This document shows, in pieces, positions 60,502-64,000 of a stretch of 64,000 nucleotides of DNA; position 1 is the stretch's first letter, and each line of letters starts with the position of its first letter. This DNA comes from Bin103 sp002238925. Lineage in GTDB: Bacteria > Spirochaetota > Spirochaetia > SZUA-6 > Bin103. A model generated the notes under the pieces. The model saw only the letters and a list, made by a program, of their open reading frames with translations, had not been told where the DNA came from and made no database searches. The stretch lies in NCBI GenBank assembly GCA_965208065.1, contig OZ242313.1, positions 1,984,001-2,048,000 of the forward strand, read 5' to 3'. A program made the position numbers and the translations under genes.

Positions 60502-62151
60502 TTGATTACCCATGCACGACTTGGGACGGCGGCTCTTGTCGCCGTGTTGGCATTCGCCTTGGCCGCTACGCAGGTGTGGGCGGCAGGAGAAGCGGACTCG
60601 GCGGCGGCCGGAAGCACGGCCGAGTCCGGTTACACGCTGCCGATCGTGGAGCCGGGCAGCGTCACGCTGAGCTACGCCGGCTGGGAGCACCCGGTCGGGT
60701 TCGGCGACGGGCCGGTCTGGCAACAGATCATGGCGGACACCGGCGTCACTATCGACTGGCAGGTTGTTCCGAGCAACGAGTACACCACCTTCATCAAGAC
60801 CCGGATCGCCGCCGCGGCGGACCTGCCCGACATGCTGACCCTGGGCTGGAACTACGTGGTCGGCAGTCCGGTGGACCTGCACGCCCAGGGGGCGACCATC
60901 AAGCTGACCGAGCTGGTGGACCGCTACGCGCCCAACACCAAGCGGCTGCTGGAGGAGTTCACGGAGATGCGCCCCGCTCTGGTGGCCCCGGACGGCGAGG
61001 TGTACGCCACCGCCGCGCGCACGGTGCCGCCGATCAGCAACTACAAGAACTGGTACATCCGCGAGGACTGGCTGGAAACGCTGGGGCTGGACAAGCCGGA
61101 GACCCTGGACGACTGGCTGACCGTGGCCAAGGCGTTCGCGACGCAGGATCCCAACGGCAACGGCGAGCAGGACGAGGTTGCGCTGAGCGCGCGCACGTTG
61201 TGGCAGTTGGAGTGGTTCGGTTCTTCCGGCCTCGACCTTGACATCTATTACAGCTTCGGCTTCTCGCTCGACAACGGCGTGCTCTCCTACGACTACGTCA
61301 GCCCCGGGTACCGCGACTATCTCGCGTTCCTGAACGAGTTATACGAGGCGGGCGCGCTGGCGCAGGAGGTTACCCAGTCCGCACAGATCCAGAACTCGCT
61401 GAACTCCGATGACCGCCTGGGCGGCTTCTGGACCGGCATCGGCGGCGTGTTGTTCAGGAACCGGCTGCTCAGCGAATCCGACATCGCCGGCACGTACACG
61501 TGGACTCCTCTCCCCAAGAATCCCCAGGGTGCGTCCCGCTACGTGCACGAGCCGCTGGTCGGCGCCGCCACGGTGATCACCAGCCAGAGCAAGAATCCCG
61601 AGGTCGCCATCAAGTGGCTGGACTACGTGTGGGCCAGCCCGCAGGGCTACCTGTACTCCAACTACGGCCTCGAGGGAGAGCACTACAACATCAACCCCTC
61701 GCAGAGTTCCAACTCGCCGTGGTTGAAGCACTTCGCCGGCCTGCCGGAGTACAGCGACGCGATCCGCAACAACGACGAGGGCAAGTCGGTGCAGACGGTG
61801 CTGGCGGACATCGGTGCGTTCAACCACCCGCTGTACGCCGATGACGACGAGTCGTTCGCGGCGCGTTTCTCGCAGGATCCGTTCTCGTACGAGTTGACCC
61901 AGCTCGCGGCGCCGATTGCGGTATCGCCGTTCCCGCGCTACCTCGGTTCGCCGGAGCAGGACCGGCGCCTGCGCGCCCTGCGCGAGGAGATCAACCCGAC
62001 CCAGGAGGAGTGGACCTTCAAGTTCATCACCGGGCAGGAGTCGCTCGACCGGTTCGACGACTACGTCGCCACGATGAAGCGGGTCGGCGTCGATGAGTTG
62101 GTGGAAATCATCCAGCAGCAGCACGACGACTACACCGCGTCGACCAGGTAG
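60502..62151 (+). CDS. Extracellular solute-binding protein, LipO/LplA-like (family 1)
   Basis: A 549-residue binding protein. The start is a TTG at 60502, 8 nt after a perfect AGGAGG; an upstream extension of the frame has no signal. The signal peptide (ITHARLGTAALVAVLAFALA) ends before VWA and the mature protein begins AGEADS. The large size, the early LPIVEPGSVTLSYAGWEHPV segment and the DWLTVAKAFATQDPNGNGEQ loop (a calcium-binding-like DPNGNGEQDE) match the LplA/YtcQ group, which binds oligosaccharides such as those from plant or algal polymers. Operon partners are the permeases at 62236 and 63173. Confidence 0.88.
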   Translation: MITHARLGTAALVAVLAFALAATQVWAAGEADSAAAGSTAESGYTLPIVEPGSVTLSYAGWEHPVGFGDGPVWQQIMADTGVTIDWQVVPSNEYTTFIKTRIAAAADLPDMLTLGWNYVVGSPVDLHAQGATIKLTELVDRYAPNTKRLLEEFTEMRPALVAPDGEVYATAARTVPPISNYKNWYIREDWLETLGLDKPETLDDWLTVAKAFATQDPNGNGEQDEVALSARTLWQLEWFGSSGLDLDIYYSFGFSLDNGVLSYDYVSPGYRDYLAFLNELYEAGALAQEVTQSAQIQNSLNSDDRLGGFWTGIGGVLFRNRLLSESDIAGTYTWTPLPKNPQGASRYVHEPLVGAATVITSQSKNPEVAIKWLDYVWASPQGYLYSNYGLEGEHYNINPSQSSNSPWLKHFAGLPEYSDAIRNNDEGKSVQTVLADIGAFNHPLYADDDESFAARFSQDPFSYELTQLAAPIAVSPFPRYLGSPEQDRRLRALREEINPTQEEWTFKFITGQESLDRFDDYVATMKRVGVDELVEIIQQQHDDYTASTR

Positions 62152-62172
62152 CCGCACATCCGTTCCAATGAC

Positions 62173-62200
62173 CGCCCCGGGGCCGCACCGCCTCGGGGCG
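62173..62200 (+). terminator. GC-rich hairpin between binding protein and permease
   Basis: CGCCCCGGGGC pairs with GCCTCGGGGCG (one G-T wobble) around a 6-base loop, 21 nt after the binding-protein stop. Only a short ACTCCTTAA tail follows, so it is more likely an mRNA-stabilising or attenuating hairpin than a full terminator. Confidence 0.55.
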
Positions 62201-62235
62201 ACTCCTTAACCCAACCCGGGGCCCTGCCGCCGGCA

Positions 62236-63165
62236 GTGCGGGCACGCGGATCGCCGCTCGCAAATCGCCTCGGCAAGGCGCTGTTCCAGGACCGGTACCT
62301 GTGGCTGCTGGCGGTGCCGGCGGTTGTGTATTACTTCCTGTTCCACTACCTGCCGATGTACGGGCTGCTGATCGCGTTCAAGGACTTCAGCCCGTTTCTC
62401 GGCATTCTACGCAGTCCGTGGGCCGGGTTCGTGTGGTTCGAGCAGTTCTTCACCTCCATCCACTTCGTGCGCACGGTGCGCAACACCCTGCTGCTCAATT
62501 TCTACGGCTTCTTCTTCAACTTCACCGTACCGATCATCTTCGCGCTGCTGCTGAACGAGGTGCACAACAGCCTGTTCCGGCGCTGGGTGCAGACCATCAG
62601 CTACATCCCGCACTTCGTCTCCATCGTGGTGGTGGTGGGGCTGATCAACGCCATGTTCAACACCGAGAACGGCCTGGTGAACATCGCGCTGGACCGGATG
62701 GGGGTGGAGACGGTGCCGTTCCTGATCATGCCCGGCTGGTTTCGTCCGCTGTACATCGGGTCCGACATCTGGCAGCACTTCGGCTGGCGCGCCATCATCT
62801 ACCTGGCCGCGCTCACCGCCATCGACCAGGAGCAGTACGACGCCGCCTGGGTGGACGGCGCCAACCGCTGGCAACAGTTGCGCTTTGTTACGCTGCCGGG
62901 GATCGCGCCCACCATCATCATTCTGATGATCCTGTACGTCGGGCAGATGATGTCGGTGGGATTCGAGAAGATCCTGCTCATGTACGGCCCCGGCACTTAC
63001 GAGACCGCGGACGTAATCTCCACCTTCGTGTATCGCCGCGGCATCGCCGGCGGCGACTACAGCTTCGCCGCGGCGGCCGGCCTGTTCAACTCGGTGATCA
63101 ACCTGGTGCTGATCCTGATGGTCAACCGGATGAGCAGGCAATTCACCGGCACCAGCCTGTGGTGA
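62236..63165 (+). CDS. Sugar ABC permease, LplB-like
   Basis: A 309-residue permease of the LplB/YtcP partner group. LWLLAVPAVVYYFLFHYLPM and YGLLIAFKDFSPFLGI at the N-terminus are diagnostic. The EAA loop is YDAAWVDGANRWQQLRFVTLP. Six helices are visible. The start is a GTG at 62236 without a clear Shine-Dalgarno sequence. It pairs with the LplC-like permease 7 nt downstream. Confidence 0.9.
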   Translation: MRARGSPLANRLGKALFQDRYLWLLAVPAVVYYFLFHYLPMYGLLIAFKDFSPFLGILRSPWAGFVWFEQFFTSIHFVRTVRNTLLLNFYGFFFNFTVPIIFALLLNEVHNSLFRRWVQTISYIPHFVSIVVVVGLINAMFNTENGLVNIALDRMGVETVPFLIMPGWFRPLYIGSDIWQHFGWRAIIYLAALTAIDQEQYDAAWVDGANRWQQLRFVTLPGIAPTIIILMILYVGQMMSVGFEKILLMYGPGTYETADVISTFVYRRGIAGGDYSFAAAAGLFNSVINLVLILMVNRMSRQFTGTSLW

Positions 63166-63172
63166 CTGGGGC

Positions 63173-64000
63173 ATGAACGTCCGCTATCAGCGCAGCGTGG
63201 CCGAGCGGCTCGCGGAGTACGCCATCGCCCTGGTGCTGTCGGTGGCTGCGCTGGTCACCATTTTCCCGATCCTCTACGTGTTCAGCAACTCGATCAGCGG
63301 CAGCCGCGCGATCCTCGGCGGCACGGTGTGGCTATGGCCGCAGGACATCACCTGGGTCGGCTACCAGACCGTGGTGAAGTCCACCGAGGTGTGGCGCTCC
63401 TACTACAACACCCTCTGGTATACCAGCGTCGGCACCGCGCTCAACGTCGCGATCACGATGACGGTCGCCTATCCGCTGTCGCGGCGCGGCTTCCGTGGCC
63501 GCTCACTGCTGATGTTCTACATCGCCTTCACCATGTGGTTCTCGGGCGGCATCATTCCCACGTTCATCATCGTGCGCAACCTGGGGCTGTACGCCACCCG
63601 TTGGGCAATGGTGCTGCCGACCGCGGCGGCGGCCTGGAACATCATCATTACCCGCACCTACCTGCAGAGCAACATCGACGAGTCGATCCCGGAGTCGGCC
63701 AAGATCGACGGCGCCAACGACCTGACCATCTTCTTCCGCATCGTGGTGCCGGTGTCGAGCACGATCATCGCCGTGAACGTGCTGTTCTACGCGGTCGGGC
63801 ACTGGAACGCCTACTTCCCGGCCCTGATCTACCTGCCCGATCCGGACCTGCACCCGCTGCAGATGGTCCTGCGCAGGCTGCTGATCCTGCCGCCCGAGGA
63901 GGAGGAGCGGATGGCGTTCGAGGCGATCGCCGGCATCACCCGCAACCGCTTCGTGGTGATCATGGTGGGCACACTGCCGATCCTGGCGGTGTACCCGTTC
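63173..64000 (+). CDS. Sugar ABC permease, LplC/CarB-like, partial
   Basis: The first 276 codons of an LplC-type permease; it runs off the right edge, probably with only about 20-25 residues missing. ALVTIFPILYVFSNSISGSR, TVAYPLSRRGFRGRSLLMFY and the EAA loop ESAKIDGANDLTIFFRIVVP are characteristic. The motif VGHWNAYFPALIYL near residue 205 also belongs to this group. Same operon as the preceding permease and binding protein; the ATPase is not encoded here, as is usual for these systems, which share a MsmX-type ATPase. Confidence 0.9.
   Translation, partial: MNVRYQRSVAERLAEYAIALVLSVAALVTIFPILYVFSNSISGSRAILGGTVWLWPQDITWVGYQTVVKSTEVWRSYYNTLWYTSVGTALNVAITMTVAYPLSRRGFRGRSLLMFYIAFTMWFSGGIIPTFIIVRNLGLYATRWAMVLPTAAAAWNIIITRTYLQSNIDESIPESAKIDGANDLTIFFRIVVPVSSTIIAVNVLFYAVGHWNAYFPALIYLPDPDLHPLQMVLRRLLILPPEEEERMAFEAIAGITRNRFVVIMVGTLPILAVYPF

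Noticed and set aside
1..64000. tRNA, rRNA, complete insertion sequences, replication origin
   Set aside because: None could be recognised by reading; a covariance-model scan would be needed to exclude small RNAs.

Overview
The window is GC-rich, densely packed bacterial chromosome. It has no rRNA, no recognisable tRNA, no CRISPR array and no complete insertion sequence. The content is dominated by ABC importers (BMP/nucleoside type, NitT/TauT type, Mn/Zn/Fe type, three dipeptide-type clusters, one LplABC-type sugar importer), small-molecule oxidoreductases, CoA chemistry and toxin-antitoxin-like debris. Two secreted binding proteins have mature N-termini starting TGEAEG or AGEADS, a pattern I associate with Spirochaetota. 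With the GC content this suggests a GC-rich spirochaete-like lineage, but that is an inference from style and not a placement.

Layout. 1-5679 (minus): one tightly coupled operon with a NitT/TauT-type importer (binding protein, ATPase, permease) followed by a BMP-family importer (double ATPase, two permeases). 5916-7840 (plus): sugar-phosphate isomerase-like plus Gfo/Idh/MocA oxidoreductase. 8330-13085 (plus): a metal ABC operon in which both permeases carry a C-terminal DtxR/MntR-like domain with its metal ligands, and whose promoter holds an 18-bp inverted repeat. This is the most interesting system in the window. 13048-19832: an acyltransferase, then a Yip1-like/MacA/MacB-type efflux operon. 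19859-25504: two paralogous fatty-acid desaturases flanking a gene graveyard (internally deleted oxidoreductase, internally deleted amidase, acyl-CoA dehydrogenase tail, a 119-bp duplication) and a coiled-coil membrane protein built of 21-bp repeats. 25562-34000: alcohol-dehydrogenase-like protein, a DUF4143-type ATPase, a dipeptide-type importer, an isomerase and a second Gfo/Idh/MocA protein. 34161-38201: a four-gene ABC-2 operon with two unrecognised exported proteins. 38249-48251: a toxin-antitoxin pair, a fused hydratase/3-hydroxyacyl-CoA dehydrogenase, a CoxG-like protein, a TauD-like dioxygenase, a Uma2 protein, acyl-CoA dehydrogenase plus CoA-transferase, and a D-aminoacylase-like amidohydrolase. 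48311-51735: two divergent DUF4143-type ATPases, a VapC scar and a DUF4258/zinc-finger pair. 51755-59156: two paralogous dipeptide-importer clusters, both damaged by deletions in the binding-protein gene, with an Rpn-like nuclease gene between them. 59154-64000: a phytanoyl-CoA-dioxygenase-like protein, an orphan HicB with a HicA stub, and an LplABC-type sugar importer running off the end.

How the parts work together. Most genes sit in translationally coupled operons with ATGA, GTGA or TAGTG overlaps. At the three places where a binding-protein gene precedes its permease genes intact, a hairpin lies in the gap (one is a good intrinsic terminator), which would favour binding-protein expression over permease expression. 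The chromosome also shows repeated loss: several deletion junctions, truncated toxins and pseudogenes cluster at 21-24, 51-55 and 58-60 kb.
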